Of a stretch of DNA of 64,000 bases, positions 1 to 9,820 are shown one piece after another. The DNA comes from Microcella alkaliphila (GTDB taxonomy: Bacteria > Actinomycetota > Actinomycetes > Actinomycetales > Microbacteriaceae): positions 1 to 64,000 of the forward strand of contig NZ_SGXT01000015.1 in NCBI RefSeq assembly GCF_004216855.1. Direction: 5' to 3'. A program made the position numbers and the translations under genes. The notes beneath the pieces were generated by a model that ran no database searches, had not been told where the DNA came from, and saw nothing but the letters and a program-made list of their open reading frames with translations. The number at the start of each line of letters is the position of its first letter. The first letter of the stretch is position 1.

Positions 1-12
1 TGGGGAGCGTAG

Positions 13-555
13 GAACTTCCATCCTGGAAGGCCCCGCCGCCTATCCCGCCACCGGCACGCCCGAACCACTCACCCCCGCTTCATGACGAAGAGCCCGCAA
101 ACCTCCCGATCGCCCCCGACCGCATCTGCACCCAGACGTCCGTGAAGTTCGAGGCCTCAATCGGTCAGAAGTACCGGCAGAAGTACTCCTACATGTCACG
201 CGAATGGATGGAAACGATGCGCGTCGGCCGCAACACCGTTGAAAGCTTCAACGAAGAACTCAAACAGGACCGCGGCACAATCGTCGAACCCCGCCGGCGC
301 CGCATGCGCGGATTGACCGCCCTCTATTTCATGACGACCGTTGCCCTGGCGCAAGTGAACATCGAACGCATCGCCCGATTCCTCAAAGCCGAGGAATCAG
401 ATCAGGCAGCTGAGCAACGCGGCAAACCGCGCAAGCCGCGAATCACAATTCGCGCGCGCGACCGCTTCCGAAAGAGCGGCTACTTCCGAGGCGACCGCTG
501 GCGCGACGATATGACACGAAGCTTCGACACCGCAGACCCACCGCAGCGAACCTAA
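13..555 (+). pseudogene. C-terminal remnant of an integrative-element/transposase-like protein
   Basis: The reading frame is open from an in-frame stop at 10-12 to the stop at 553-555; a GTG at 142 gives 137 residues, but coding similarity starts earlier (CTQTSV just before it). The motifs ICTQTSV, KYRQKYSY, RNTVESFN and RRRRMRG resemble the C-terminus of a conserved actinobacterial protein family found in integrative elements and usually called transposase-like; that resemblance is from memory. The family protein is several hundred residues long, so this is only the tail. The in-frame stop at 10-12 suggests a broken gene, although a frameshift or the window edge could also explain it. It lies beyond the 3' end of tRNA-Ser(GCT), where integrated elements usually sit. 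A short intact protein starting at GTG 142 is the alternative. Confidence 0.55.
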
Positions 556-712
556 ACCGCGCGCACAGCACTGCCCTCACACCACTCCCAATCAGCACCA
601 TCGACGGCTTCGCCGTGCCCGAAACCGGACACGCGGGGCCGTTTGTCGTTTCCGGGCCACGCCACGATCTCCACCAGCGCGATCCTTAGGCCGCAAAGAC
701 GCCGAAAACGCC

Positions 713-738
713 AAAACGCCGCCGATTTCTCGGCGGCG
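713..738 (-). terminator. Rho-independent terminator downstream of tRNA-Ser(GCT)
   Basis: Read on the minus strand, a perfect 9-bp stem CGCCGCCGA/TCGGCGGCG with a GAAA loop is followed at once by TTTT, then a second T-rich stretch. It lies about 57 nt beyond the tRNA 3' end and in the same orientation. Confidence 0.75.
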
Positions 739-794
739 TTTCTTTCGAGCCCCAGTTTCGCAAAAACTCTTGACGAGTTTCGCAAGGGGCCCCG

Positions 795-886
795 TGGCGG
801 AGACGGCGGGATTTGAACCCGCGGTCCCCTTGCGGGGACTCCACCTTAGCAGGGTGGTGCACTCGGCCGGACTATGCGACGTCTCC
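795..886 (-). tRNA. tRNA-Ser(GCT)
   Basis: The minus strand folds into a class II tRNA of 92 nt with CCA encoded. The acceptor stem is GGAGACG/CGTCTCC, the T arm contains GGGTTCAAATCCC, there is a long variable arm (GTCCCC/GGGGAC), and the anticodon GCT is the complement of 848-850. The length and large variable arm are diagnostic of serine. Confidence 0.95.
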
Positions 887-965
887 TGGCGAAAGCCGTG
901 ACCACTATAGCCCGTCACGGGGATGCCCGACGCTCGTCCGCCCACCGGCGTGCGGCCGAAAGCGC

Positions 966-2258
966 TCAGTTCGCGACGGAGCAGGTCGCTTGCGCCGCCG
1001 TCTGGCCCCGACCAAAGTCGAGCGCTTCGGGACCCGTGGGCGCGTCGGGGCTCGCGGTCGGCTCGTCGGAAACCGTCGGCGCAGGGGTCTCCTCGCCCGC
1101 ATCGCTCGTTGGCGCCGGCTCGGGCTCAGCCGACGGCTCGGGCTGCGGAGCGTTCGGGTCGATTGTCGTCCCATTCCCGGTCGGATCGTCGGCGAGCGTG
1201 AAGCGCTCACCGTTCAGGATCTTGCTGAACAGCACGTCGGCTTCCGACGCAATCGGAATGGCACGGCCCTCGGCGTTGGTCGTCGCCGGGTACTGCACGA
1301 AAATGATGTTCTCGCGGGGGATGTCCGCCAGTACGCGCGCCATCGAGACCATCGTGTCGAGGCTTGTCAAGCCGCTGGAAAGGCGCATGTTCTGCGTCGC
1401 CACCTGAGCGATTCCGTACAGGGCGCCGGGGTTGGTCAACGTGCCTTCGTCTTGTAGCTTGCGAATAAGGGACGCCATGTACTGCTGCTGAGATCCGATG
1501 CGGCTGAAGTCACTGCCATCGCCCACGCCGTATCGCGTACGCAAGAACTGCATGGCCTGGAAACCTTCCACCGTGTGAGTGCCAGCGGTAGGCAGGTCGA
1601 GGCCGGTGTATCGGTCGAAAATCGGCTCGGTCACGCAGATGTCGACGCCGCCCACCGCGGTCGACATGGCCGCAACACCTTCGAGACTGATGGTCGCGGA
1701 ATAGTCGATCGTGAGACCCGTCAAGGCCTCGGCCGTCAACACGACGCAGTTCATACCGCCGTAGCTGTAGGCCACGTTGAACTGCTGAGCCGACATCGCG
1801 GAGTAGAAGCCCTCCCCGTCCGCCTCCGGGCACGACGGGATCGGAACGATGAGGTCACGGGGGATACTGATGACAACGGCAGACTGCTGATCTTCCGCAA
1901 CGTGAACGAGCAGGTTCGCGTCGTTGAGAACGGTTGTGCCGCGATCCGCGCCGTCGAACTGACCTTCCGCGTTATCGAGTGCGGAAACCATGATGTTGAA
2001 GCCGCCGGGCCAGTCGCCGACGGCCGGGATCGCGCGTACGTTGCCCTCGGCGTCGACGAGCACGTCCTGGTCGATGTTCTCGGCGAATCGCCACGCGACG
2101 ATGCCGGCGAGCGCCGTGCCGCTGACGAGCACGACCGACAGCGCGGCACCGACGACGGTGAGGAGCGTCTTCCACCAGTGGGGCCGGGGCAGGCGGCCGT
2201 GACGGATCTGCGCGGTCGGCAAAGAGCGCAACGCGCGATCGCGGATCAGCTCGGTCAT
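966..2258 (-). CDS. LytR-CpsA-Psr (LCP) family cell-wall glycopolymer ligase
   Basis: 430 residues from the ATG at 2258, chosen because GGGGGAGGGG lies just upstream; an in-frame ATG at 2327 falls inside the neighbouring tRNA. A short basic cytoplasmic N-terminus precedes one membrane segment (about 32-55), then an extracellular LCP domain with the hallmark arginines in VISIPRDL and RTRYGVGDGSDFSRIGSQQQ. From about residue 370 the tail is rich in Pro, Glu, Ser and Thr and ends near a TCSVAN motif. LCP proteins attach teichoic-acid-like or arabinogalactan-type polymers to peptidoglycan outside the membrane; the polymer here cannot be named. It starts 34 nt beyond the 3' end of tRNA-Ser(TGA), so the two may be co-transcribed. 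Confidence 0.9.
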   Translation of the reverse strand: MTELIRDRALRSLPTAQIRHGRLPRPHWWKTLLTVVGAALSVVLVSGTALAGIVAWRFAENIDQDVLVDAEGNVRAIPAVGDWPGGFNIMVSALDNAEGQFDGADRGTTVLNDANLLVHVAEDQQSAVVISIPRDLIVPIPSCPEADGEGFYSAMSAQQFNVAYSYGGMNCVVLTAEALTGLTIDYSATISLEGVAAMSTAVGGVDICVTEPIFDRYTGLDLPTAGTHTVEGFQAMQFLRTRYGVGDGSDFSRIGSQQQYMASLIRKLQDEGTLTNPGALYGIAQVATQNMRLSSGLTSLDTMVSMARVLADIPRENIIFVQYPATTNAEGRAIPIASEADVLFSKILNGERFTLADDPTGNGTTIDPNAPQPEPSAEPEPAPTSDAGEETPAPTVSDEPTASPDAPTGPEALDFGRGQTAAQATCSVAN

Positions 2259-2292
2259 CGACCCCTCCCCCGGGATTCGACGGGCTGCCGGG

Positions 2293-2380
2293 TGGCGGAG
2301 GGCGTGGGATTCGAACCCACGAGACATTTCTGCCCACTGGTTTTCAAGACCAGCTCCATCGGCCGCTCGGACAGCCCTCC
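2293..2380 (-). tRNA. tRNA-Ser(TGA)
   Basis: The minus strand gives an 88-nt class II tRNA with CCA encoded: acceptor stem GGAGGGC/GCCCTCC, T arm GTGGGTTCGAATCCCAC, long variable arm, and anticodon TGA (complement of 2344-2346). It is the second serine tRNA within 1.6 kb and lies next to serS. Confidence 0.95.
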
Positions 2381-2437
2381 TTGGACATCAGCCGCCCAGT
2401 CTAACCGACACGCCCGAGATTCGACGGCTTCCCGTGC

Positions 2438-3268
2438 CTATGCAGGATCTGTGAGGGTCGCCAGCGCCGTCGCGAGGCCGTCTTCTTGGTCGGTTCCCGT
2501 GATTTCGGTGGCGACGCTCGACACTTCCTCCGGCGCCTGGCCCATCGCGATGGCGCGGCCGCCGACCGACGCGGCCCACGTCAGCATCTCGATGTCGTTG
2601 CGCCCATCGCCCGCGACGACAACACGTTCGGTGGGAATGCCGAGGGTCTCGACCACACGCGCCAGAGCAGTCGACTTGTTGACGCCGTCGGGGGCGATGT
2701 CGAGCCAGGCAGTCCAGCCGACGTTGTAGCTGACCTGGTGCAGACCCATCAGCTCGACGGCGGCGACAAACTCGTCCATCGCGTGCCCGGGCGAGATGAC
2801 GACGACGCGCGTCGCCGGCTCGTGCATGAGCTGCTCGAACGGCACCTCTTCGGTGTTCGACCCGAGCGCACCAGCCGGGAACCGCCCCGAGTACCGGTAC
2901 ATGCCCGTCTCGTCTTCCACCGCATAGTTCGCGCGCGTCAGGTGGGGGCGGATGCTCGTCAACACCGCCGACGGATCGAACGTCTCCACGTGGTGCCGCC
3001 GGTACCCGGTGGGTGCGTGGTCATCGCGCTTCAGGGTGATGGCCCCGTTCGAGCAGACGACGTACTCGGGGCAGATGTCGAGCCGGTCGAGCACCGGCAA
3101 CGTCATCGACACGGAGCGACCGGTGGCGAGGGTCACCTCGTGGCCGAGGTCGCGAAGCCTTTGCACCTCGGCGACGACCGCGGGCGACAGCGTGCCGTCC
3201 TCGTGCAGGATCGTGCCGTCGATGTCGAGGGCGACGAGGTGTGCGTTAGGCCCGAGCTCGCGGGTCAT
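2438..3268 (-). CDS. HAD-superfamily (Cof-type) sugar-phosphate phosphatase
   Basis: 276 residues. The N-terminal DIDGT (nucleophile D15, acid/base D17) is HAD motif I, TGRS is motif II, and [12 protein letters not shown] near residues 218-229 is motif IV. The insert between motifs II and III is the large C2-type cap of the Cof family, which hydrolyses phosphosugars, phosphorylated vitamins and similar small metabolites in the cytoplasm. The ATG overlaps the serS stop codon (ATGA), so translation is coupled to serS. The substrate cannot be predicted. Confidence 0.88.
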   Translation of the reverse strand: MTRELGPNAHLVALDIDGTILHEDGTLSPAVVAEVQRLRDLGHEVTLATGRSVSMTLPVLDRLDICPEYVVCSNGAITLKRDDHAPTGYRRHHVETFDPSAVLTSIRPHLTRANYAVEDETGMYRYSGRFPAGALGSNTEEVPFEQLMHEPATRVVVISPGHAMDEFVAAVELMGLHQVSYNVGWTAWLDIAPDGVNKSTALARVVETLGIPTERVVVAGDGRNDIEMLTWAASVGGRAIAMGQAPEEVSSVATEITGTDQEDGLATALATLTDPA

Positions 3269-4533
3269 CGCACCGGCTCCAGAACCTGGAGGCCGCGCAG
3301 GTAGGGGCGCAACGGTTCAGGAACGACCACCGAGCCGTCAGCCTGCTGGTGCGTCTCCATGATGGCGACCAGCCAGCGCGTCGTCGCGAGCGTGCCGTTG
3401 AGCGTCGCGACCGGCGCCGTCTTTCCGCCGTCCTCGGCGCGGAAGCGGGTGTTCAGGCGGCGGGCCTGGAAGGTCGTGCAGTTACTCGTACTGGTCAGTT
3501 CGCGGTACGCACCCTGCGTCGGCACCCACGCCTCGACGTCGAACTTGCGGGCGGCGCTGGAGCCCAGATCGCCGGCGGCCGTGTCGATGACGCGATAGGC
3601 GAGACCGAGCGATACGAGCATCCCCTCTTGCAGGGCGAGCAGTGCCTCGTGCTCGGCCTCGGCGTTCGCCGGGTCGATGTAGCTGAACATCTCAAGCTTC
3701 TGAAACTGGTGCACGCGGATGATGCCGCGGGTGTCTTTGCCGTGGCTGCCCGCCTCGCGGCGGTAGCAGGTCGACCAACCGGCGTACCGCGCGGGGCCGG
3801 CCGAGACGTCGATGATCTCGTCGGCATGGAACCCGGCGAGCGCCACCTCGCTCGTGCCCGTGAGATACAGCTCGTCCTCGGCGAGGTAGTAGACCTCATC
3901 GGCGTGGGCGCCGAGGAACCCGGTGCCGCTCATGATCTCGGGCTTCACCAGGGTCGGGGTGATGAGTGGCGTGAAGCCGGCGTCGAGGGCCGTGTCGAGC
4001 GCGTAGTTCATGAGTGCGAGCTCGAGGCGCGCGCCCACCCCGGTCAGGAAGTAGAAGCGGGCGCCCGACACCTTGGCACCGCGGGTCATGTCGATCGCGC
4101 CGAGCATCTCACCGAGGGCGAGGTGGTCGCGCGGCTCGAAGTCGAACGTGGGCTTGTCGCCCACCTCGCGCAGCGTCACGAAGTCGTCTTCGCCTCCCGA
4201 GGGCACGCCGCCAATGATCACATTCGGGATGCTCGTGATCGCGACATCGAAAGCCACCTCCGCCGCCTTCGCCTCGGCCTCCGCCCGCTTGACCCGCGCA
4301 GCGAGCTCTTGCACCTGGGCGACGAGTGCGGCCTTCTCGTCTTTCGGAGCCTTCGCGACCGTCGCCCCGAACGCCTTCTGTTCAGCCCGAAGCGTCTCGA
4401 ACGCGTTGATCGCGTCGCGGCGCGCGCGGTCCGCGGCGATCGCCTCATCGACCACGTCGACCGATGCACCTCTGGCCTTCTGCGATTCACGGATCAGATC
4501 GGGGTTCTCGCGCAGCAGGTGGGGGTCGATCAC
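3265..4533 (-). CDS. serS: Serine-tRNA ligase
   Basis: 422 residues from the GTG at 4533, which gives the usual N-terminus IDPHLLREN and the usual family length; a longer frame from 4599 adds 22 residues with no similarity. An N-terminal helical arm (about 1-110) that grips the tRNA variable arm precedes the class II catalytic core: TGTSEVAL, motif 2 around [15 protein letters not shown], the serine-binding [13 protein letters not shown], and motif 3 around [15 protein letters not shown]. It charges serine to tRNA-Ser and tRNA-Sec. Two tRNA-Ser genes lie just downstream. The HAD phosphatase gene overlaps its stop. Confidence 0.97.
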   Translation of the reverse strand: MIDPHLLRENPDLIRESQKARGASVDVVDEAIAADRARRDAINAFETLRAEQKAFGATVAKAPKDEKAALVAQVQELAARVKRAEAEAKAAEVAFDVAITSIPNVIIGGVPSGGEDDFVTLREVGDKPTFDFEPRDHLALGEMLGAIDMTRGAKVSGARFYFLTGVGARLELALMNYALDTALDAGFTPLITPTLVKPEIMSGTGFLGAHADEVYYLAEDELYLTGTSEVALAGFHADEIIDVSAGPARYAGWSTCYRREAGSHGKDTRGIIRVHQFQKLEMFSYIDPANAEAEHEALLALQEGMLVSLGLAYRVIDTAAGDLGSSAARKFDVEAWVPTQGAYRELTSTSNCTTFQARRLNTRFRAEDGGKTAPVATLNGTLATTRWLVAIMETHQQADGSVVVPEPLRPYLRGLQVLEPVR

Positions 4534-4640
4534 GGCCTCTAGTCTGGCACGCGCCCACGAGCCTCGCTGGGGGTAGCCCCCGTGAAGCTCGGCGAACATC
4601 CCTCGGCACTCGCATAGTGATCTGCCCTACGCTGAGCGCC

Positions 4641-5627
4641 ATGCCGCCCGCCCCGCGCCCCGCTCAGCGCCGCATCGCCGTCGTGTACAACCCGATCAAA
4701 GTCGACATCGAGCGCCTGCAAGAGATGGTGGGCGAGCGCGAGGTCGCGCACGGCTACGCGCCGACCCTCTGGCTCGAGACGACCCCCGAAGAGCCGGGGC
4801 AAAACCTCGCACGCAAGGCCGCGACCGAGAACGTGGATGCTGTGCTCGTCGCCGGCGGGGACGGCACCGTTCGCGCCGCCAGCGAGGGACTCATCGACTC
4901 TGGGCTCCCCATGACGCTGCTGCCGGCCGGCACAGGCAATCTGCTCGCCCGCAACCTCGGCATCTCCGTGAACCGTATGGACGAGGCCGTCGACACGGTA
5001 TTCGACGGCGAGGACCGGGCGATCGATGCGGGAATCGCCACGATCATCCGCCCGGATGGCGCGGAGGAGGCGCACGCCTTCATCGTCATGATCGGCATCG
5101 GCATCGACGCCAAGATGATCGCCGCAACGAACCCCGAGTTGAAGAAGCGCGTGGGCTGGCTCGCCTACGTCGAGGCGATCGCGCGCATCGTTCGCGATGT
5201 CGACGCCGTGCGCCTCACCTACACGCTCGACGGGTCGTCGCCGCGCTCGACGAGCGTGCACACCCTGCTCGTTGGCAACTGCGGCGCACTGCCCGGCGGC
5301 GTGCTGCTCATGCCCGACGCCGAAATCGACGACGGTCTGCTCGACATCGTCGGCATGCGGCCGCGCAACTTCGCGGGCTGGGTTCGGGTGTCGACGGCGG
5401 TGTTCTGGGAGAACGGGGTGCTGCGCAAGACGCGCGCCGGCCGCCGACTGCTCGCGGGCAACAAGCCGGTGCGGGGCCTGCGCTACTTCCAGGGCCGGCA
5501 CGCGACCCTGCGGTTCGAGAAGCCCGAAGAGTTTGAGATCGACGGCGAGGGCATGGGCCTCGTCACGGGAGTCGACGTCAAGGTCGCGCCGGCGTCGCTC
5601 ATCGTGCGGGCGCCGAAGAGGAAGTAG
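4641..5627 (+). CDS. Diacylglycerol kinase family lipid kinase
   Basis: 328 residues from the ATG at 4641, the first start that gives a family-like N-terminus (RRIAVVYNPIKV). The DAGK catalytic signature GGDGT lies near residues 72-76, followed by LPAGTGNLLARNL and, in the C-terminal beta domain, GIGIDAKMI and LPGGVLLMPDAEIDDGLLD. The C-terminal EIDGEGM is also typical. YegS/DagB-like enzymes phosphorylate diacylglycerol or related lipids at the inner membrane face to recycle them into phospholipid or teichoic-acid precursors. Divergent from serS across about 107 nt. Confidence 0.9.
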   Translation: MPPAPRPAQRRIAVVYNPIKVDIERLQEMVGEREVAHGYAPTLWLETTPEEPGQNLARKAATENVDAVLVAGGDGTVRAASEGLIDSGLPMTLLPAGTGNLLARNLGISVNRMDEAVDTVFDGEDRAIDAGIATIIRPDGAEEAHAFIVMIGIGIDAKMIAATNPELKKRVGWLAYVEAIARIVRDVDAVRLTYTLDGSSPRSTSVHTLLVGNCGALPGGVLLMPDAEIDDGLLDIVGMRPRNFAGWVRVSTAVFWENGVLRKTRAGRRLLAGNKPVRGLRYFQGRHATLRFEKPEEFEIDGEGMGLVTGVDVKVAPASLIVRAPKRK

Positions 5628-5649
5628 CGGCCTCAACCAACACGACGAA

Positions 5650-5678
5650 GGGGGCGCCACCCAGTGGGTGACGCCCCC
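5650..5678. terminator. GC-rich hairpin between convergent genes
   Basis: A GGGGGCG/CGCCCCC stem with one mismatch encloses CACCC/GGGTG. It sits 23 nt after the lipid-kinase stop and before the convergent xylanase stop. There is no clear U-tract, so termination efficiency is uncertain. Confidence 0.5.
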
Positions 5679-5765
5679 TCCCCACGACAGGTTCCCTGCT
5701 CCCGTCGTAGGGAGCGAGGCGTGCAACGTTCGGGTCACGTCACACGCCCCGCCTCGCGATTAGCC

Positions 5766-8700
5766 TCAGACGGCCTTCGCACCTCCACGCGGACCGCCGG
5801 GACCGAACGGACCACCCGGACCGAAGGGTCCACCCGGACCGAACGGACCGCCGGGCTCGCCCGCGGTGGGAGGACCGCCTGGGCCGAACGGACCACCGGG
5901 GCCGAAGGGCCCTCCCGGTCCAAACGGGCCACCCTGGTTCGGCGGACCCACTGGGTCGGTGGGGTCCGTCGGGTCGGTCGGGTCGACTCCGGCCTCCGTC
6001 ACGAGCTGGCCGACACCCCAACGCGCCGTCGACTGGAAACCGGCACCCGAAGGGTCGGCCCAGTTGCGGATCGACTGGCGTGCGCCGTTCTGCGCGTCGT
6101 TCACCTGGAAGTCGAGGCCGTGCGTGGTGCCTAGGCCCGAGTACGACAACAGGTTGATCGACGCTTCGACGATGTAGCCGCCCTCCACAATCGAGGTTGC
6201 CGACTGCAGACGAGAAGCCTGGAAGCCCTCGTCACCCCCGGCCCCGAAGCTGACCACGTTCTCAGCGCTGATACGGATCTGCGTGTCATCGAAGCGGTAC
6301 GGCCCGTTCTTGAAGTTGCCCCCATCGACGTAGATCTCGACCGAGTCCTGGATCCAGGGGTCAGAGCCGGTCACGTCGATCACGGGGTCGGTGACCTCCA
6401 TCAGCACGAACAACTCGTCGTCGCGCCAAACGGTGCGGACGGTCGCTGTCGCGCCGCTCGATCCCTCAACCTGCTTGCCGGTCTCGACCACCGTTGACGA
6501 CTCCCAGACCTCATCGATCGTGCCGTCGATCGTCGGGGCCACCTCCGCCTCCACGACTTCGAGGAAGCTGAGCGGCTCGAGCAGGGTCAGGCTGCCGAGC
6601 ACGCCCGGCGAGTTCCACCCGGCACGAAGCGTTCCATTGTCAATGACGCGGGCATCGAAGTCGACGAGGTCACCCTCGCCCACACCGCCCAGCGGCACGG
6701 TCGCGACGGTCGCCCAGCCTGCGGCGTCGTCGCGCTGCGCGTCGGCACGCGAGACCGTGAACGTCTCCGTTCCGAGTTGCAACTCGACAGCGTCGCCGGC
6801 GTTCGGCGTCGCGTCCTCCACCTCGACCAGCACGTACAGCTGGCCGTCTGCCCAGCGGAGCTGGAAGGTGGCCGTGCTGTCGATACGGATGTCGGGCATC
6901 CGCTGCCACTGGCGATCGTCAACGTCGGTCACCGTCGCGCCGAACACGTTCGCCGTGCGCAGCGGGGCCGGGAGCTCCCCGTTGACCACGCCGAAGTAGG
7001 CAGGCTTCGGCTGCAGGCGGGCGTCGAAGAGCAACGGTCCGCCGCGGTCGGAGCGCCAGCTACGGTTGTCGCTCAGGCCCCACACCGTCGCCGAGTACAG
7101 CTGACCGGTGCGAGCGTGGAAGGCACGGAAGTCGTTGAACGCCTCCTGGTAGAACAGGCCCTGATCAATGAACAGCGCCTCCGACTCGGGAGTGCCCGTC
7201 GTGACGTCGAGCTCGGTGACCGCCTGCATGAGGCCCAGCGGCTCGAAGCGCTCGAGCGTCGCCCCCAGGTCTTGCACGGGGAAGGACAGGCTCACGTGCA
7301 TCTGGTGGCCAACACCGTCGACGCGAACACCACGGTCAAGCAGGCGCTCGACGAGTGCCAGCATGCGCGTGCCCTTCGGGAACAGCTCCGTGTTGTAGTC
7401 GTTGATGAACAGCGCCACCGGTCGGTCGGAACCCTCCGCGGCATACACGTCGTTGAACGCCTCGTCCGCGTACTCGAACGCCAGGTCGATGAACTCTTCG
7501 CCGAGGATGCGGTACCACTCACTGCGGCGCAGACCGTCATCCGTCGTGTTCGAGTCGGTGACGACCTCGTTCACCACATCCCACGCGACGATGGGGTTAC
7601 CCCCGCCGTACGGGCCGTACTGATCCGCATACAGCGCCGCTACGTTGAAGATGTGGGCGCGCATCCGATCACGAAGGATCTGCTTGTCGGCGTCCGACGT
7701 TGACAGCGGCTGACCCTGCGCGTTCTGGAAGAACCACGTCGGGGTTTGGGCGTGCCAGACGAGCGTGTGGCCCCACACCCGCAGGTCGTTGTCGCGGGCG
7801 AAGTTCATCACCTGCGTTGCGTCGCCGGGAGCGACGAACTGCCGGTTGTTGTTGTAGAACGCTTCCGGCTTCATCGAGTTCTCAGCCGACACCTGATCGA
7901 AGTGGCGGACGACCGTGCCGGCCTGCGCCCCGCCCGTCTCACGCGAGTCGATCGCCACGCCGACGGGGAAGTCGGTCGTGCTCTTGATCGGCAGGACGTC
8001 GGCGACCGTCAGCTCTTCGGCCTGGGTCACCGTGATGTCGTCGATGTAGAACGTGGTGATGTTTCCGGTGGCCGGCGGGGCCACGTACGCGGTCTCGAAG
8101 TACAAGAGCCCCGTCGTGAGCGCGTTCGGCGGCATCGTGACGGTGGCGCTGACCTGACGGAACTCGCCGTTCGACAAGCCCGTGTTCTGCGCGATCGTCT
8201 GGAACGCCGAGTCCGCCTGCAAGGTCACCCAGATGTCGCCGGCGGGCTGGTTCGGCGCGAACCGCACCCACGCCTCGATCTCGTAGGTGATGCCCGGCAG
8301 CAGAACGTCGATGACGTTGAAGCCGATGCCGTCGCCCTGGTTGCCGCGGTTGGCGACCACCGCCGACTGCGTGCCCGTGCGCGCGAACTCGTCGGTGACG
8401 CTCACCGTCGGAGCAACCTCGAGGTTGCTCGAGCGGCGGAGGATCCAGCCGTCGAGGCCGTCCTCGAAGCTCGTCGTCATCGCGACGACCTGCTCACCCG
8501 GAGTACCGGGGTCGGTCGGGCCCGGGTCGGTCGGGCCGTCGCCGCCGATCTGGTTCAGGAACAGGTCGTCCACGAGGTAGGCGTACGCGGCAGCGGGGTC
8601 GCTGTCTGCGGTGCCGATGTACACGCTGGGCTCGTCAGCGTCCGCGGGCACCGTGAACGTGCCTTCGATCGTGGTCCAGCCATCGGCCGACACCGGCGTG

Positions 8701-9587
8701 TTCGTGTTCGGTACCCATTGGAAGCCCGGCTTGGTGACGAAACGCACGTCGCGGGTACCGGTCGTTCCCTCGTCGAGGCGCACGCGCATCCCGACCTCGT
8801 AGGTGTTGCCCGCGACCAGAACGCCGGGCGCCGTCTCGATTCCGTCGAAGTCTTGGTCGCGATCGCCAACACGCAGGGCAGGGTCACCATCGACGTCGAC
8901 GATCGACAGGGTGGGATCGCCACTCTGCTGCCACGACTCACTGAGCGGCTGGCTGAAGTCGTCGCTCGCGATCGGCGTGACATCCGGCGTTTCGGGGGCG
9001 CGGGTCAACACGAGATCGTCGATCAAGTACGTGTACGGGCCGCTGAGGTTCGCGGTGCCCAGGTAGATCTTCGGTGCGGTCGCATTCGCCGGAATCGTGA
9101 AGGTTCCGTCGATGGTCGTCCAGCCGTCGGCGGAAACCGGCCGGTTGCTGTCGGGCACCCACACGAACTGAGCGTTGCCGCCGACCGAGTAGTTCTGCAC
9201 CCAGCGCACCTCGGGTGCGCCGTCGGTTCGCTCGGCGAGGCGAACCTGCGCAGTCACGGTGTAGGTGGAGCCGGCCTGGAGCACAGCGGGTGCGGTTTCA
9301 ATCCCGTCGAAGTCTTGCGCGCGGTCGGCGACCTCAAGGGCCGGGTTGCCGTCGACGTCGGCGATCGACAGAGTCGGACCGCCGCTTTGCTGCCAGCTGG
9401 AACTGAGTGGCTGCGAGAAGTCGTCCGAGGCGACGACGGTGTCGGCTGCCGTCGCTGGCGCGAATGCCGTGAGTGGAGCGACGACCATCGCGAGGGCCGC
9501 AAGCACGGCGACCCCGCTTCGGCGTCTGCGGGTGGGAGACGAGCCGGTATCAAGCTCGAAAATTTCGGTTGTGCGATGCCGAGGCAT
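5766..9587 (-). CDS. Secreted multidomain endo-1,4-beta-xylanase (GH10) with CBM modules
   Basis: 1273 residues. A Sec signal peptide (basic region with RRRR, then [10 protein letters not shown]; likely cleavage near ATA-AD, about 46-48) precedes two closely similar CBM22-like domains (about 50-200 and 205-350, both starting [10 protein letters not shown]) and a third, more distant one (about 370-530). The GH10 barrel spans about 535-880: [10 protein letters not shown], acid/base E674 in WDVVNEVV, nucleophile E792 in TELDVT. A degenerate CBM9-like stretch and a full CBM9 domain follow (about 890-1190). The last 70 residues are TDP repeats and repeats of GGPFGP with no LPXTG or membrane anchor. 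It cleaves xylan backbones outside the cell; the CBMs hold it on xylan and cellulose. Promoter motifs are listed separately. Confidence 0.95.
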   Translation of the reverse strand: MPRHRTTEIFELDTGSSPTRRRRSGVAVLAALAMVVAPLTAFAPATAADTVVASDDFSQPLSSSWQQSGGPTLSIADVDGNPALEVADRAQDFDGIETAPAVLQAGSTYTVTAQVRLAERTDGAPEVRWVQNYSVGGNAQFVWVPDSNRPVSADGWTTIDGTFTIPANATAPKIYLGTANLSGPYTYLIDDLVLTRAPETPDVTPIASDDFSQPLSESWQQSGDPTLSIVDVDGDPALRVGDRDQDFDGIETAPGVLVAGNTYEVGMRVRLDEGTTGTRDVRFVTKPGFQWVPNTNTPVSADGWTTIEGTFTVPADADEPSVYIGTADSDPAAAYAYLVDDLFLNQIGGDGPTDPGPTDPGTPGEQVVAMTTSFEDGLDGWILRRSSNLEVAPTVSVTDEFARTGTQSAVVANRGNQGDGIGFNVIDVLLPGITYEIEAWVRFAPNQPAGDIWVTLQADSAFQTIAQNTGLSNGEFRQVSATVTMPPNALTTGLLYFETAYVAPPATGNITTFYIDDITVTQAEELTVADVLPIKSTTDFPVGVAIDSRETGGAQAGTVVRHFDQVSAENSMKPEAFYNNNRQFVAPGDATQVMNFARDNDLRVWGHTLVWHAQTPTWFFQNAQGQPLSTSDADKQILRDRMRAHIFNVAALYADQYGPYGGGNPIVAWDVVNEVVTDSNTTDDGLRRSEWYRILGEEFIDLAFEYADEAFNDVYAAEGSDRPVALFINDYNTELFPKGTRMLALVERLLDRGVRVDGVGHQMHVSLSFPVQDLGATLERFEPLGLMQAVTELDVTTGTPESEALFIDQGLFYQEAFNDFRAFHARTGQLYSATVWGLSDNRSWRSDRGGPLLFDARLQPKPAYFGVVNGELPAPLRTANVFGATVTDVDDRQWQRMPDIRIDSTATFQLRWADGQLYVLVEVEDATPNAGDAVELQLGTETFTVSRADAQRDDAAGWATVATVPLGGVGEGDLVDFDARVIDNGTLRAGWNSPGVLGSLTLLEPLSFLEVVEAEVAPTIDGTIDEVWESSTVVETGKQVEGSSGATATVRTVWRDDELFVLMEVTDPVIDVTGSDPWIQDSVEIYVDGGNFKNGPYRFDDTQIRISAENVVSFGAGGDEGFQASRLQSATSIVEGGYIVEASINLLSYSGLGTTHGLDFQVNDAQNGARQSIRNWADPSGAGFQSTARWGVGQLVTEAGVDPTDPTDPTDPVGPPNQGGPFGPGGPFGPGGPFGPGGPPTAGEPGGPFGPGGPFGPGGPFGPGGPRGGAKAV

Positions 9588-9650
9588 GGCGCTCCTTTGC
9601 GCGAGTGGTGAAGATTACCCGCGGAGAATAGGCAGACAATCCTGGAAGCA

Positions 9651-9722
9651 ACAACCCGTTTGTTGTGGGGAACAACTTTCTGTTATGCATCCGTTATCGA
9701 AATGCAATCGAAACATTTCGGA
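9651..9722 (-). promoter_or_regulatory. Putative xylanase regulatory dyads
   Basis: Upstream of the xylanase ATG lie three dyads: ACAAC-N6-GTTGT (9651-9666), CGAAACATTTCG (9709-9720), and an overlapping wider dyad ATCGAAATG / CATTTCGGAT (about 9697-9722). GAAA/TTTC inverted repeats of the form CGAAACTTTCG are described upstream of Streptomyces and Actinomadura xylanase genes (from memory); this copy has one extra base in the centre. A regulator is not present in the window. Confidence 0.5.
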
Positions 9723-9820
9723 TTATGCCGTGGTCGCGCTCTCACCCCCGTTTGGGGGGCGCGGAGGCGCGACAATGGTGACGGCCGTTCGTCACCGGCG
9801 GAGCGCCGAGCAGGGAGCGG

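Noticed and set aside
592-945. 117-residue minus-strand ORF overlapping tRNA-Ser(GCT)
   Set aside because: It runs through the tRNA gene and has no recognisable domain.
3349-4542. 397-residue ORF antisense to serS
   Set aside because: serS carries all class II motifs; antisense shadow.
7746-9611. 621-residue ORF antisense to the xylanase
   Set aside because: Composition is typical of an antisense high-GC shadow with no domain; the opposite strand is a clear GH10 enzyme with signal peptide and catalytic residues.
9736-9744. GCGCTCTCA half-site of the CelR operator near the xylanase promoter
   Set aside because: Only half of the palindrome is present with no matching left half, so CelR control of the xylanase is not supported.
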